DNA of 64,000 nucleotides. Origin: Kineococcus aurantiacus (GTDB taxonomy: Bacteria > Actinomycetota > Actinomycetes > Actinomycetales > Kineococcaceae). The notes below the pieces were generated by a model that had not been told where the DNA came from, did not search any database, and saw nothing but the letters and a program-made list of their open reading frames with translations. The stretch is from assembly GCF_013409345.1 (NCBI RefSeq), contig NZ_JACCBB010000001.1:4774001-4838000 (forward strand). The letters run 5' to 3'. Below are positions 7,479 to 15,411 of this stretch, in pieces (the first letter of the stretch is position 1; each line of letters opens with the position of its first letter). The position numbers and the translations under genes are program-made.

Positions 7479-8657
7479 ATGCGCCACCGTACTGGCTACA
7501 CCCACGGTACTCGTCGTACCCACCGCGCTCGCCATACGCGCAGCGCTCGCCGCGTTGCGGCAGTGGCTGTGCTCAGTGCGCTGACCATGGCGGCGCCGGC
7601 CATCGCGCCCTCCGCTGTGTCCTCGGTGGTGTCCTCCGCCGCCCAAGCCGCTCCGGGGTTCGACCCCCTCGCTCCGGGCGTACGAATCGGCGGCGCTGAC
7701 CGGTATGAGACCGCCGCCCTCATCGCCGCCTCAGGGTGGGGAGCGGAGGCCGGTGGGACGGTCATCGTGGCCAATGGTGAGACCAACGGTGTCGATGCGC
7801 TGTCGGCGTCCTACCTGGCCGGGGACCGGCAGGCCCCGATCCTGTTGACCCGCCGTGACAGCGTGCCTGAGGCCACCGCCGGTGCTCTGCGGCAGTTGCG
7901 CCCCTCGAAAGTCATCGTCGTCGGCTCCGACGCGTCGGTGTCCGCCGCCACCTACACTCAACTCACTGCCGGGGCTGCGGGAGAGCGCATCGCCGGGGAG
8001 GACCGGTACGCCACCGCAGCGGCCATCGCCTCCACCGTCGCCGACCCCTCACCGGGTGCCACCGTGGCCACCGTCTTCCTGGCCCGCGGTGACAAGGTGG
8101 GAGTAGCCGCCGATGCGTTGGCCGCCGCACCGGCGGCCTACCGCGGCCACATCCCGATTCTGCTCACCACCGCCACCGGCCTGCCCGAGGCCAGCCGGTT
8201 CGCCCTGCAGCATCTGCAACCGGCCAGCATCGCCGTCTTGGGTGACTACAACTCCATCGACGCCTTCACGATTTCTCAGGCCGCCGGCGCGGCCAGTAGC
8301 TACCAGCAAGGCCGCATCCCGCCCATCAACCGCTTCTCCGGGCCTGACCGGTCCGCGACCGCAGCCGCCATCGCCGACTCTTTCGTGGCCCGAGAGGCCG
8401 GCATCGGGACCACCGCGGCAGGCTTCGCCAACGGCACCACCGTCGACGCCCTGGCCGCCGGACCGGCCGCCGGCCGAGGTGGGTTCCCGGTCCTGCTGGC
8501 TCCCTCCCGCGACGACGTCGGTGAGGGCACCCGCCGGTATGTCGCCGAGCACGAGTCGACCCTGACGACGGCCTACGTCTTCGGCGACGAGAAATCCCTG
8601 ACCGACCAGGCGCTGACCAGTGTCCGATCGCCAGGATACGCGGCACCCGTCTCCTGA
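7479..8657 (+). CDS. Cell wall-binding repeat 2 (CWB2) secreted protein
   Basis: 392 residues from ATG 7479, preceded by GAAGGGAG. A long basic signal peptide (His/Arg-rich to about residue 26, then AAVAVLSALTMAAPAIAPSAV) leads into three CWB2 units marked by IGGADRYETAALIA (about 69), IAGEDRYATAAAIA (about 170) and FSGPDRSATAAAIAD (about 285). CWB2 modules bind anionic wall polymers in other Gram-positive bacteria. No separate enzymatic domain is present, so the protein is likely a surface-anchored binding protein. A hairpin follows at 8721-8756. Confidence 0.9.
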   Translation: MRHRTGYTHGTRRTHRARHTRSARRVAAVAVLSALTMAAPAIAPSAVSSVVSSAAQAAPGFDPLAPGVRIGGADRYETAALIAASGWGAEAGGTVIVANGETNGVDALSASYLAGDRQAPILLTRRDSVPEATAGALRQLRPSKVIVVGSDASVSAATYTQLTAGAAGERIAGEDRYATAAAIASTVADPSPGATVATVFLARGDKVGVAADALAAAPAAYRGHIPILLTTATGLPEASRFALQHLQPASIAVLGDYNSIDAFTISQAAGAASSYQQGRIPPINRFSGPDRSATAAAIADSFVAREAGIGTTAAGFANGTTVDALAAGPAAGRGGFPVLLAPSRDDVGEGTRRYVAEHESTLTTAYVFGDEKSLTDQALTSVRSPGYAAPVS

Positions 8658-8720
8658 CCCAGCACTCGGCCCGGCAGTTTTGTGTCCGGTTAGCCATTGG
8701 TGGGGGAGGCTTGCCAAAGC

Positions 8721-8756
8721 CGGAGCCTTCCATGACCTCTGTCATCGAGGGCTCCG
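8721..8756 (+). terminator. Hairpin after the CWB2 gene, next to the IS left end
   Basis: Arms CGGAGCC / GGCTCCG enclose 22 bases. It ends 1 bp before the left inverted repeat of the insertion element. Confidence 0.4.
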
Positions 8757-8757
8757 T

Positions 8758-8784
8758 CAGTGAGCCTTTGTCAGTAACGGTTCT
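8758..8784 (+). repeat. Left terminal inverted repeat of the passenger IS
   Basis: Reads CAGTGAGCCTTTGTCAGTAA and onward to 8784. It matches the reverse complement of 10856-10882 at 26 of 27 positions. Confidence 0.85.
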
Positions 8785-8820
8785 ATATGCGTAGCGATGC
8801 TCCCGTCGCCGCCACGGCAG

Positions 8821-9309
8821 TCAACGAGTGCCCATGAGCAGCTGTGCGCCCACCGGTTTCGTGGGGTACTCACGTAGCACCAAGGCGGTTGTGACGGGGC
8901 CGAAGCGGGCGATGGAGTCAACCACCTCCTCCAGTCGGTGAGCGTCGATGGCCGCGACGTGCAGCAAGAAGCAGTCCTCGCCGGTGAGGCGGTAGATGGC
9001 CAGGACCTCTGGCAGCTCGCCGAAGCGCTGCAGCGCTGCTTTGAGGTGGGCGTGGGTGGTGCGCAAACGGACAGTGGCACGGATGCCGATGCCCAGCGCT
9101 GAAGGATCGACCTCTGCTCGGTAGCCGCGGATGACGCCGGCCTCCTCGAGCTTGCGCACGCGCTGGGACACCGCCGGTTGTGACAGCGACAGCCGCCGCG
9201 CGAGGTCGCTGAAGGAGGTCCGGGCATCGACTTGCAGAGCTTCGAGGATGCGTACATCGAGATCGTCGAATGACCTGCCGGTTGTCAGGGTTTTGATCTT
9301 TGAAGTCAT
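8821..9309 (-). CDS. AsnC/Lrp-family transcriptional regulator
   Basis: 162 residues. The N-terminal winged helix-turn-helix is clear (DDLDVRILEALQVDARTSF, then SDLARRLSLSQPAVSQRVRKLEEAGVI, about residues 15-58), followed by the RAM ligand-sensing domain (GYRAEVDPSALGIGI.. EDCFLLHVAAID.. LVLREYP). Such proteins bind DNA as dimers or octamers and usually respond to amino acids or small molecules. It is divergently transcribed from the neighbouring hydrolase with a 129-bp gap, the common arrangement for a regulator controlling itself and its neighbour. Both genes lie within the IS inverted repeats. Confidence 0.9.
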   Translation of the reverse strand: MTSKIKTLTTGRSFDDLDVRILEALQVDARTSFSDLARRLSLSQPAVSQRVRKLEEAGVIRGYRAEVDPSALGIGIRATVRLRTTHAHLKAALQRFGELPEVLAIYRLTGEDCFLLHVAAIDAHRLEEVVDSIARFGPVTTALVLREYPTKPVGAQLLMGTR

Positions 9310-9438
9310 TCGTCTTCACCTTCCAGATGCGGGGCGAGCTGAGTCTGCGGCGATGATTCTGCACGATCGACCCGCCCTTCGGAGGCGTCGAGCCGCCATG
9401 GGGAGCCCAAGGACCGATCCGTCACCTGAGGAGACCAG

Positions 9439-9975
9439 ATGAAGATCTTGACCGTGCCCGGCATCGATGGCTCCGGACCGGGCCACTGGCAGAGCCTGTG
9501 GGAGCAGCGGGAGGGCGCTGACTGCACCCGCTTCTCCCCTTCCTCGTGGAGCCAACCGCAGGCCGGGAACTGGCTGGAAGCGGTCAACCGCGAAGTGCAG
9601 CACCTAGGCTCCGAAGTCCTGATCGTCGCGCACAGCCTCGGCTGCCTACCGGTGGCGCACCTGGCCGGACAAGAGTTGGCCTGCCGAGGCATTGTCTTGG
9701 TGGCACCTCCTGATGTTCACGGTCCGGCGTTTCCTCCGGTCGCCCTTGGCTTCGCCGATCTGGCCGCGGCGCCCTCCACGGTGCCGGCGCTAGTGATCTC
9801 CAGCAGCAACGATCCCTACTGCACGCCGACTGTCGCTACCCAGCTCGCGGTTCGCTGGGGTGCTGAACATGTCGACCTCGGCCCGTACGGACACCTCAAT
9901 GAATCAGCAGGCCTCGGGCAGTGGGACCGCGGCTGGAACGTGATCCAGGACTTCGCTGGCCAGATCGCACTGTGA
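9439..9975 (+). CDS. RBBP9/YdeN-like serine hydrolase
   Basis: 178 residues from ATG 9439, with AGGAGA 9 bp upstream. Family landmarks are the N-terminal PGIDGSGPGHWQSLWE, the nucleophile elbow VAHSLGCLPV (Ser about residue 67), the acid in SSNDPYC (about 122) and the His in YGHLNESAG (about 153). RBBP9/YdeN proteins are small cytosolic alpha/beta hydrolases of largely unknown substrate. It is divergent from the AsnC/Lrp regulator, which probably controls it. It lies inside the IS repeats, 66 bp before the transposase. Confidence 0.85.
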   Translation: MKILTVPGIDGSGPGHWQSLWEQREGADCTRFSPSSWSQPQAGNWLEAVNREVQHLGSEVLIVAHSLGCLPVAHLAGQELACRGIVLVAPPDVHGPAFPPVALGFADLAAAPSTVPALVISSSNDPYCTPTVATQLAVRWGAEHVDLGPYGHLNESAGLGQWDRGWNVIQDFAGQIAL

Positions 9976-10041
9976 TGCCCCAGAGAAGTCAACCCGCCGA
10001 ATTTGGCCTCACCTCCGTTGACGCCAGCCCAAGCGCCCACA

Positions 10042-10869
10042 ATGAAGCCTCCTACCGCCATGGTCATCGCCTACCGCAGCCACCTTGACGTCTCCCGCGA
10101 CCTTGCCCAGGTCATCGCCCGTCTGCTGTCCGCCCACCGCGCCCGTATCGGCACCCGCCGAGGACGCCGATCGCTGAGCTGCTTTGCCCAAGCGGTCCTG
10201 CTGCTTCGGTTCATGCGCCAACGCGCCGCGGTCACCGACTTGGCCCGCGACAACACCGTCAGCCTCAAGACGGCTTACCGCTATCTGCATGAAGCTCTGG
10301 ACGTGTTTGCCGCCCAAGCACCCGACCTGCCCGAGGTGATCGCCGCAGCGGTCAGCAACCAAACCGAGCACCTCCTATTGGACGGCACGCTCATCGAAAC
10401 CGACCGCGTCCACGACCGCAGCGGCCGGCGCGACCGGTGGTACTCCGGAAAGCACCGCCACCATGGCGGTCTCGTGCAGGTCATCACCGACCCTGACGGG
10501 CGACCGTTGTGGGTGTCACCGGTCGAACCGGGCTGCGCCCACGACCTGACCGCCGCGCGCATCCACGCCCTGTCGGCGCTCTACGCAGCTGCTCGTGATG
10601 GCGTTCCCACCCTGGCCGACAAGGCGTACACCGGCGCTGGGGCCGGTATCCGGGTTCCCGTCCGGTGCCCCAGGGGCGGAGGAGTTCTTGACGAGTCCAC
10701 TCGGGGCTGGAACTCCTACGTCAACGCTGAACGCGCCTTCGTCGAGCACGGCATCGCCCACCTCAAGACCCGCTGGCGGGCGCTGCGCCACGTCAGCCTC
10801 TGCCCGCGGCGCATCTCCGCCATCGCCGCCACGGCCCTCGTTCTGAGCCGACTGGAGAACCGCTACTGA
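10042..10869 (+). CDS. IS5-like DDE transposase
   Basis: 275 residues from ATG 10042; ATG 10060 is an alternative. The N-terminal helix-turn-helix (AVTDLARDNTVSLKTAYRYLHEAL, about residues 65-90) precedes a DDE_Tnp_4-type catalytic core: LLLDGTLIETDRV (first Asp), TLADKAYTGAGA (second Asp) and ERAFVEHGIAHLKTRW (Glu). The frame is intact and all three acidic residues are present, so the enzyme may be active. The stop codon lies inside the right terminal inverted repeat. Confidence 0.88.
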   Translation: MKPPTAMVIAYRSHLDVSRDLAQVIARLLSAHRARIGTRRGRRSLSCFAQAVLLLRFMRQRAAVTDLARDNTVSLKTAYRYLHEALDVFAAQAPDLPEVIAAAVSNQTEHLLLDGTLIETDRVHDRSGRRDRWYSGKHRHHGGLVQVITDPDGRPLWVSPVEPGCAHDLTAARIHALSALYAAARDGVPTLADKAYTGAGAGIRVPVRCPRGGGVLDESTRGWNSYVNAERAFVEHGIAHLKTRWRALRHVSLCPRRISAIAATALVLSRLENRY

Positions 10870-10882
10870 CAAAGGCTCACTG
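10856..10882 (-). repeat. Right terminal inverted repeat of the passenger IS
   Basis: Ends ACTGACAAAGGCTCACTG. It contains the transposase stop codon and directly abuts the decapitated toxin frame. Confidence 0.85.
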
Positions 10883-11401
10883 CGCGAGTCCATCAGTCCC
10901 GGGGCAAGCTGCTACGTCGACTCCGGTGCGTTCATCTACAAGTACGGGCGCCTTGTCGGTACTGCCGCCGGCGTCTACGACGCCGGGCTCGCTGCCGCTA
11001 GCGCGGCGAAGTTTGCTGCTTCCCGTGCCGCCGCACACGGGGGCTGGCGTGCCCTGCTCGCTGGCGACCAGGGCTACATCAACTGGTGGTCCTACGCACA
11101 GGAGACGGGGCAGCTCGGCGAGAAGTTGGTCCGATCATTCTACGACATCGGGCTAAAACCAACCGTGACGATCGGCAACCAGAAGAGGGTTCTGGACGGT
11201 CTCACTGAGTTCGCGGTCAGTGAAGTCAAAAATGTGAAGCACCAAGACCTGACGGCGCAGCTCCTCGACAACATCAAGTATGCGAAGGACACCGGTCGGC
11301 GCTTCGACCTCTACCTGCGCCGAGGCGCTACCGTAAGCGGAACCCTACAGAAGGCCATCAGCTCCGGAGAGGTGAACTTGAAGTGGATTCCGTTCACATG
11401 A
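10883..11401 (+). pseudogene. Orphan polymorphic-toxin C-terminus (Tox-REase-7-like), N-terminus lost at IS
   Basis: An open frame of about 172 residues runs from the IS edge with no plausible start near its beginning (ATG only at 11126). The last 90 residues resemble the restriction-endonuclease-fold toxin family often placed at RHS C-termini: LDGLTEFAVSEVKNVKHQDLT, then QLLDNIKYAKDTGRRFDLYLRRG, with the catalytic E-x-K in SEVKNVK. The preceding part (YKYGRLVGTAAGVYDAGLAAASAAKF) looks like a pre-toxin linker. The delivery part of the protein is missing, so this is probably a silenced cassette whose parent was cut by the IS or an associated deletion. The next gene, 16 bp on, fits an immunity protein. 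Confidence 0.65.
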
Positions 11402-11417
11402 CCCCACGGGGGACCCC

Positions 11418-12017
11418 ATGACCCCACCTCGCAGAGGGCCGATCAAGGCGGATGAACTTCTAGCCCAACTCGCCAACGACCCCGAGTACCAAGCCCGCAT
11501 CGCTGAACGTGATCGCCGCATCGAGCAAGCGGCAGCAAGAAGAACAGCAGAAGCACAACCCGTCCTCGACGATCTGCACTCCGCAGGCATCGAGATCAAG
11601 TCGCTGTGGCTGCTTGACTGGGCGCGGCGCCCGTATCCGGAAGCCCTGCCAATCTTGTTCAAACACTTCCGGGGCGGCGAGCGGTCGGACGAGATCTTAG
11701 GTCTACTCGCGCGACTGCTGAAGCAGCCGTACTCACCTGAACTGTGGGTCGAGTTCCGCGACCGGTACAAAGCTGCCCCTCCTGGGTCGCAGCTGAGTGA
11801 GGGGTTGGCTGAGGCGCTGGATAAGCTCGCGAAGAAGGCGCACTTCGAGGACTTAAAGAGCCTCATTGCGGACCCCGCCAATGGCCCCTCCCGTATCCTC
11901 CTCCTTGGTACGGCAGTACGAGTCGGTCGCGACGAGGGACGCGCCTTCCTGGCTGGCTTCCGCGACGACCCTGTCCTGGGCAAGGAGGCCACGCTCAGGA
12001 GCCGACCACGCAAGTAG
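11418..12017 (+). CDS. Putative immunity protein for the orphan REase-fold toxin
   Basis: 199 residues from ATG 11418, with a GGGGGA-type ribosome site about 6 bp upstream. Mostly helical and charged (DELLAQLANDPEYQARIAERDRRIEQAAARR), with a HEAT-like middle (LFKHFRGGERSDEILGLLARLLKQPYSPELW). The family was not recognised. Its position 16 bp after a toxin C-terminus and its non-secreted, soluble character match the standard toxin-immunity arrangement. Such orphan immunity genes can be kept to protect against kin that still carry the toxin. Confidence 0.6.
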   Translation: MTPPRRGPIKADELLAQLANDPEYQARIAERDRRIEQAAARRTAEAQPVLDDLHSAGIEIKSLWLLDWARRPYPEALPILFKHFRGGERSDEILGLLARLLKQPYSPELWVEFRDRYKAAPPGSQLSEGLAEALDKLAKKAHFEDLKSLIADPANGPSRILLLGTAVRVGRDEGRAFLAGFRDDPVLGKEATLRSRPRK

Positions 12018-12073
12018 CCACCGAACTTCACTGATGGCATCCCGCTGGATGAGTCGTCCCGCCATAATTTGTG

Positions 12074-12101
12074 TCGGCAGCGTCCATTCGGACACTGCCG
12101 A
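12074..12101 (+). terminator. Hairpin after the immunity gene
   Basis: Arms TCGGCAGCGTCC / GGACACTGCCGA (one G:T-type mismatch) with an ATTC loop, 57 bp beyond the immunity stop codon. The rest of the gap to 12378 shows no convincing gene; a minus-strand open frame begins at GTG 12265 but has no family signature. Confidence 0.55.
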
Positions 12102-12378
12102 TATCTGACTGTGCCATCACCTGCGGGACGTTCGTCAGCGCCGGGTTGAGCAGCGGCGTGCGCGGCGGCCCGTTGCTGCGCACTCTCTTGAGCGCGAGCC
12201 CGGTCCTTCACCCATTCGCTGTCGATGCGTGCACGCTCAGCGCGTGAGAGCTGACCTCCTGGCACAGCACCACGATGACACGTTATCGAACGCCTGTTCG
12301 AGTCCTCCGCCGGATCACTAAGCAGGTCGCCGTGGCGGCGGCCGACGTCTTTCGCATCGTCTGAGAGAGGCTTGCGCC

Positions 12379-12795
12379 ATGACCGCGTCCCCCGACGAGC
12401 GTGCCGCCGGCGAACCGACTAACGAGGAGCTGACCGCGCGTCTACTGCGGGTAGCTCAAGACCCTCATCGCCCGCTGGTCTACCGGCATGAGGCCCGAGG
12501 ACTAGCGGAGGGCTACATCACCTTCTGTGTCCGCGGTGGGAACCCACAGGCTCACCGCCGGGCGCTCGGAGAGCGTGTGCTGTACCTGGAGACCCACGTT
12601 CCGACACCATCCGAGCTTGCGCAGCTACGCCGCTCACACCCCGAGGCAAGCCGTGATCCTGTGTTCCCGTCCCCCAAGGAGGTGGAGGCGAGGCGACGGC
12701 ATTGGCGGCGCATGGACGCTCTGCGGAGGTGGGCGCCTCCTGGTGCTGCTGCTGTTGCTGGGTCAGCTATCGCCGGGTGGCTGTGGCAGCGGTAG
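12379..12795 (+). CDS. Hypothetical protein with C-terminal hydrophobic helix
   Basis: 138 residues from ATG 12379, with GAGAGAGG 10 bp upstream. A charged helical body (residues 1-110) ends in a basic stretch (EARRRHWRRMDALRRW) and one hydrophobic helix (PGAAAVAGSAIAGWLW), suggesting a tail-anchored membrane protein. No family was recognised. It begins the block of plasmid-like genes that runs to 22.8 kb. Confidence 0.5.
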   Translation: MTASPDERAAGEPTNEELTARLLRVAQDPHRPLVYRHEARGLAEGYITFCVRGGNPQAHRRALGERVLYLETHVPTPSELAQLRRSHPEASRDPVFPSPKEVEARRRHWRRMDALRRWAPPGAAAVAGSAIAGWLWQR

Positions 12796-12833
12796 CCAGA
12801 TCTCGCTCATCGGAAGCAATATGGTAGCTACTT

Positions 12834-12850
12834 GCTAGCAACATGCTAGC
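12834..12850. promoter_or_regulatory. Inverted repeat upstream of the methyltransferase gene
   Basis: GCTAGCA-ACA-TGCTAGC, with related TAGCTA words on both sides (about 12824-12853), in a short AT-richer stretch. It could be an operator (for example for an R-M controller) or a plasmid-type iteron; no controller gene was found beside it. Confidence 0.45.
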
Positions 12851-13012
12851 TATCTGAACTTGCGAGTAGGTCGACCCAACCGGCGAGAGCCAGCGGCAGC
12901 GGTGCCTGCGACTGAGGGCGTGTCCAGCTCATGTGGCGGTCTCTGTCGGAGGCGGCGGGTAAGTTCTACTGCCGTAACCACCGGGCTGGACTCCCTCGCA
13001 CCTGCACCGCGC

Positions 13013-13923
13013 GTGACGGGCGACGTCCGCCAAGGAGACGCCTACGACCTGATGGGGACGTTGGCGCCCGCGTCGGTCGACCTCATCATCACGTCCCCGC
13101 CGTACTGGGGTCTTCGGACCTACGGGCAGCAGCACAACGCCGAGATCGCGCGGGAGTGGCTGGCCGAGGAGCCCGACGCAGCCCACAGTCCACCCTACGA
13201 GTGGTACCGCGCCCACGGCGGCCAGCTCGGGATGGAGCCCATCCCGGACTGGTTCGTCGACCACCTGGTTGAGATCTTCCAGCGCGGCGCCGCGGCCTTG
13301 AAGCCAGGCGGCAGCGTCTGGGTCAACATCGGGGATACCTACTTCGCCCGCTGGGCCAGCATCCGCTACAACGGCCGCCAGGGCCTCGGGGACAACCCCC
13401 GGGAACGGCGCAAGACCCCGATGGGCGGTTACCGCCAGGAGAAGCAGCTCCTCATGATCCCGGCGCGCTTCGCCATCGCCATGCAGTCGCAGCGTTGGAT
13501 CTTGCGCAACGACCTGATCTGGCACAAGCCCAACGTCGCCCCCCGCCCCGAAAGGACCGGCTGCGCTCCTCCCACGAGCACTTCTTCCACTTCGTTAAGC
13601 GGCCCAAGGAGGGCCGCGCGAGCTACTGGTACGACCTGGACGCCGTCGAGGACGGTGCTCTCGACGTCGTCACCGTCAACGCCCGCGCCGGCTCCGATGG
13701 GCACTCCGCGACCTTCCCCGAGGCCATCGTGAAGCCGCGAATCCTGTCGAGCTGCCCACCGGGCGGCACGGTGCTTGACCCATTCGCCGGCACGGGCCGG
13801 TCCCTGACCGTCGCCATCGACAACGACCGCAACGGTGTCGGCTTCGAGATTTCCGACGACTTCATCAATGCATGCCGGACCAACGTCGCCGCCTCGCTGG
13901 CGCGAGCAGAAGCCCGCGCGTGA
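13013..13923 (+). pseudogene. Beta-class DNA N4/N6 methyltransferase with a frameshift (NotI-type R-M)
   Basis: The first part (from GTG 13013; a longer frame starts at TTG 12860) contains VDLIITSPPYWGLRTYG, the S-P-P-Y motif IV, then GGSVWVNIGDTY and LRNDLIWHKPNVAP. The second part, in another frame, continues KDRLRSSHEHFFHFVKRPKEG and ends with DPFAGTGRSLTVAIDN (AdoMet motif I) and VGFEIS. The order motif IV before motif I is the beta class. The shift falls near 13540-13552, in a C-run (GCCCCCCGCCCCG). The stop overlaps the next gene's GTG by GTGA. If intact it would protect the partner's recognition site. Either the gene is dead or one or two bases are miscalled in the C-run. Confidence 0.8.
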
Positions 13924-15079
13924 GCCCGGCCGCCAAGCCCGGCAACCACGTTGCCGAGTGGTACGGCCATCGCGTGTTCCCGGTGGTTGCCGGCACGCCC
14001 AACGCCCTGGCCGACCAGCGCGCGGGCCGCTGCCCGTTCCTCACCGAAGCCACCGGGGAGAACCGCCTCTGCGTCAAGAACGAGAACAGCACCGGGGTCT
14101 GCACGGTCAGCAGCACCAGTAAGACCCACGGGCGCCAGGACTGGCTGGTGTGCCCGATCCGCTCACTCGACACCCCGCTCGTCGAGGACGTCGCCCGGCG
14201 ACTGTTCGATATCACTGCTGACGCCCAGGTCGAGGTAGTGCCTGTGACGGTGCTCGCTGATCCTCAGCGACGGGCGACGTTCCGCGCGGCGGTGACAGCG
14301 GGCACGCCGTGCGTCGCCTACTTCCAGACCAAGCTCGGCGGCGAGATTACGCTGGCGGCGACAGAGCGCTCGCCGGAGTTCTCCTTCGACGCGACGATGG
14401 TGGAGATTCTGCCCGACGGTGCTGGCGGACTACGGCTCGGTCGGTACGGAATCTTCGAGATTCAGACGATGGACTACCACGGCAGTTACCGCGCCGCCGT
14501 GAGTAACCTTCGTGACGCTTTGCGTCTGCACCACAATGACTTCCACGACGCGCTGGCTTCCCGACCGCAGTGGCTCTCCGAGAAGATGGAGGGTCCGAAC
14601 ATCTCGAACGTCTTCAAGCGGACCTTCTACCAGATGATGTTCAAGTTCCAGATCGGCGCGCACCCGACCTCGGCTGGGTGTGTCTTCGCGATCCCAAGCC
14701 GGTGTGGGACTCCTGGCAACGGCACCTCGCCGCCCCGGAGCTGGTCGACCGCGGCGACGGTACATGGCAGTTGGGTGAGTCCTCCGAGGAGCTGAACGAG
14801 CGGAGGACACCAGCCTGGATTTACGTTCTCGACCTCGACGTCTCGGCCGACACCAGTCCCAACTCCCTCGACATTTGGCGCGTCATCGCCACCGACGCCC
14901 GCTCAATGTCCCACTACGCCCTGGACCTCGCGCCAGAAGCCGCGCTGGAGGAAGGCGGGTCGGTCGATCGCCTCATGGCGACCATCCGGGTCCGCCTGTC
15001 TGCCTACCTGCCCGAGGTCGGTGCGGCAGTCACCGGAGCCGCCGAGGCCGGCGAAGGCGACCCCACTCTTTTCAGCTGA
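13920..15079 (+). pseudogene. NotI-family restriction endonuclease with a frameshift
   Basis: GTG 13920 overlaps the methyltransferase stop. The combined length is about 386 residues, close to NotI (383). Four Cys in CPF, LCVK, VCTV and VCPIR match the iron-binding Cys4 module known from the NotI structure. A nuclease core follows with SFDATMVE and FEIQTMDYHG (E-x-Q variant of PD-(D/E)xK). The frame breaks near 14690, where FAIP continues in another frame as KPVWDSWQRHLAAPELVDR and runs to the stop at 15079. NotI cuts GCGGCCGC; that octamer occurs several times in this window, so it is not strongly avoided. The assignment comes from reading motifs, not from a search. Confidence 0.75.
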
Positions 15080-15096
15080 TCGAGCAGGGCTCTGGC

Positions 15097-15411
15097 TCAC
15101 TCACCAGTAGACGGCGGTGCTGGGGTTGCCTTCCTCTTGGAAGCCGCTCGGATCGTCCGGACGCAGCGCGCGCACAACCGCCAGGACGAGACGTCGTCCA
15201 CTGGAACCAACTCCCAGCGGGTGTAGTCCAGCCCGAACGGGAAACCGTTCGGGCGGCACGCGGTCACATGGCCCCCGTCGACCCGGCGACTCACATGCCA
15301 CGGAGCGAAGTTGCTGGCGCCCAGCTTCACCAACCGCACGCCCTTCACCGGCACCACACCTTCATCTGCTCCTCGCTGTGGTGGGCGTGGGCGCGCTGCG
15401 CCGGCCGTCAC
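15097..15411 (-). CDS. Small hypothetical protein with CxxC motif
   Basis: 104 residues from ATG 15411, overlapping the upstream gene by 50 bp; GTG 15357 would avoid the overlap and may be the true start. The conserved-looking core is APWHVSRRVDGGHVTACR, then NGFPFGLDYTRWELVPVDD and SWRLCARCVRTI. The three Cys could bind zinc. It is convergent with the NotI-like endonuclease and downstream of the HTH gene. No family is known. Confidence 0.5.
   Translation of the reverse strand: MTAGAARPRPPQRGADEGVVPVKGVRLVKLGASNFAPWHVSRRVDGGHVTACRPNGFPFGLDYTRWELVPVDDVSSWRLCARCVRTIRAASKRKATPAPPSTGE

Larger units (their letters stand above)
8758..10882 (+). mobile_element. IS-like element with two passenger genes (2.1 kb)
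   Basis: Terminal inverted repeats of 27 bp with one mismatch (8758-8784 and 10856-10882; core TGAGCCTTTGTCAGTA) enclose, in order, an AsnC/Lrp-type regulator (minus), an RBBP9/YdeN-like hydrolase (plus) and an IS5-like DDE transposase (plus) whose stop codon lies inside the right repeat. A normal IS of this type would have its left end just before the transposase; no copy of the repeat was seen there. It could be a transporter IS carrying cargo, or the result of a deletion joining two IS copies. No clear target-site duplication was seen. Confidence 0.7.

Noticed and set aside
10003-10060. A left IS end just before the transposase
   Set aside because: No copy of the 27-bp repeat is present there; the only matching left repeat is at 8758.
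12040-12265. Minus-strand frame starting at GTG 12265
   Set aside because: The first 60 residues look protein-like, but it has no family match, reaches into the terminator hairpin and then runs opposite the immunity gene.
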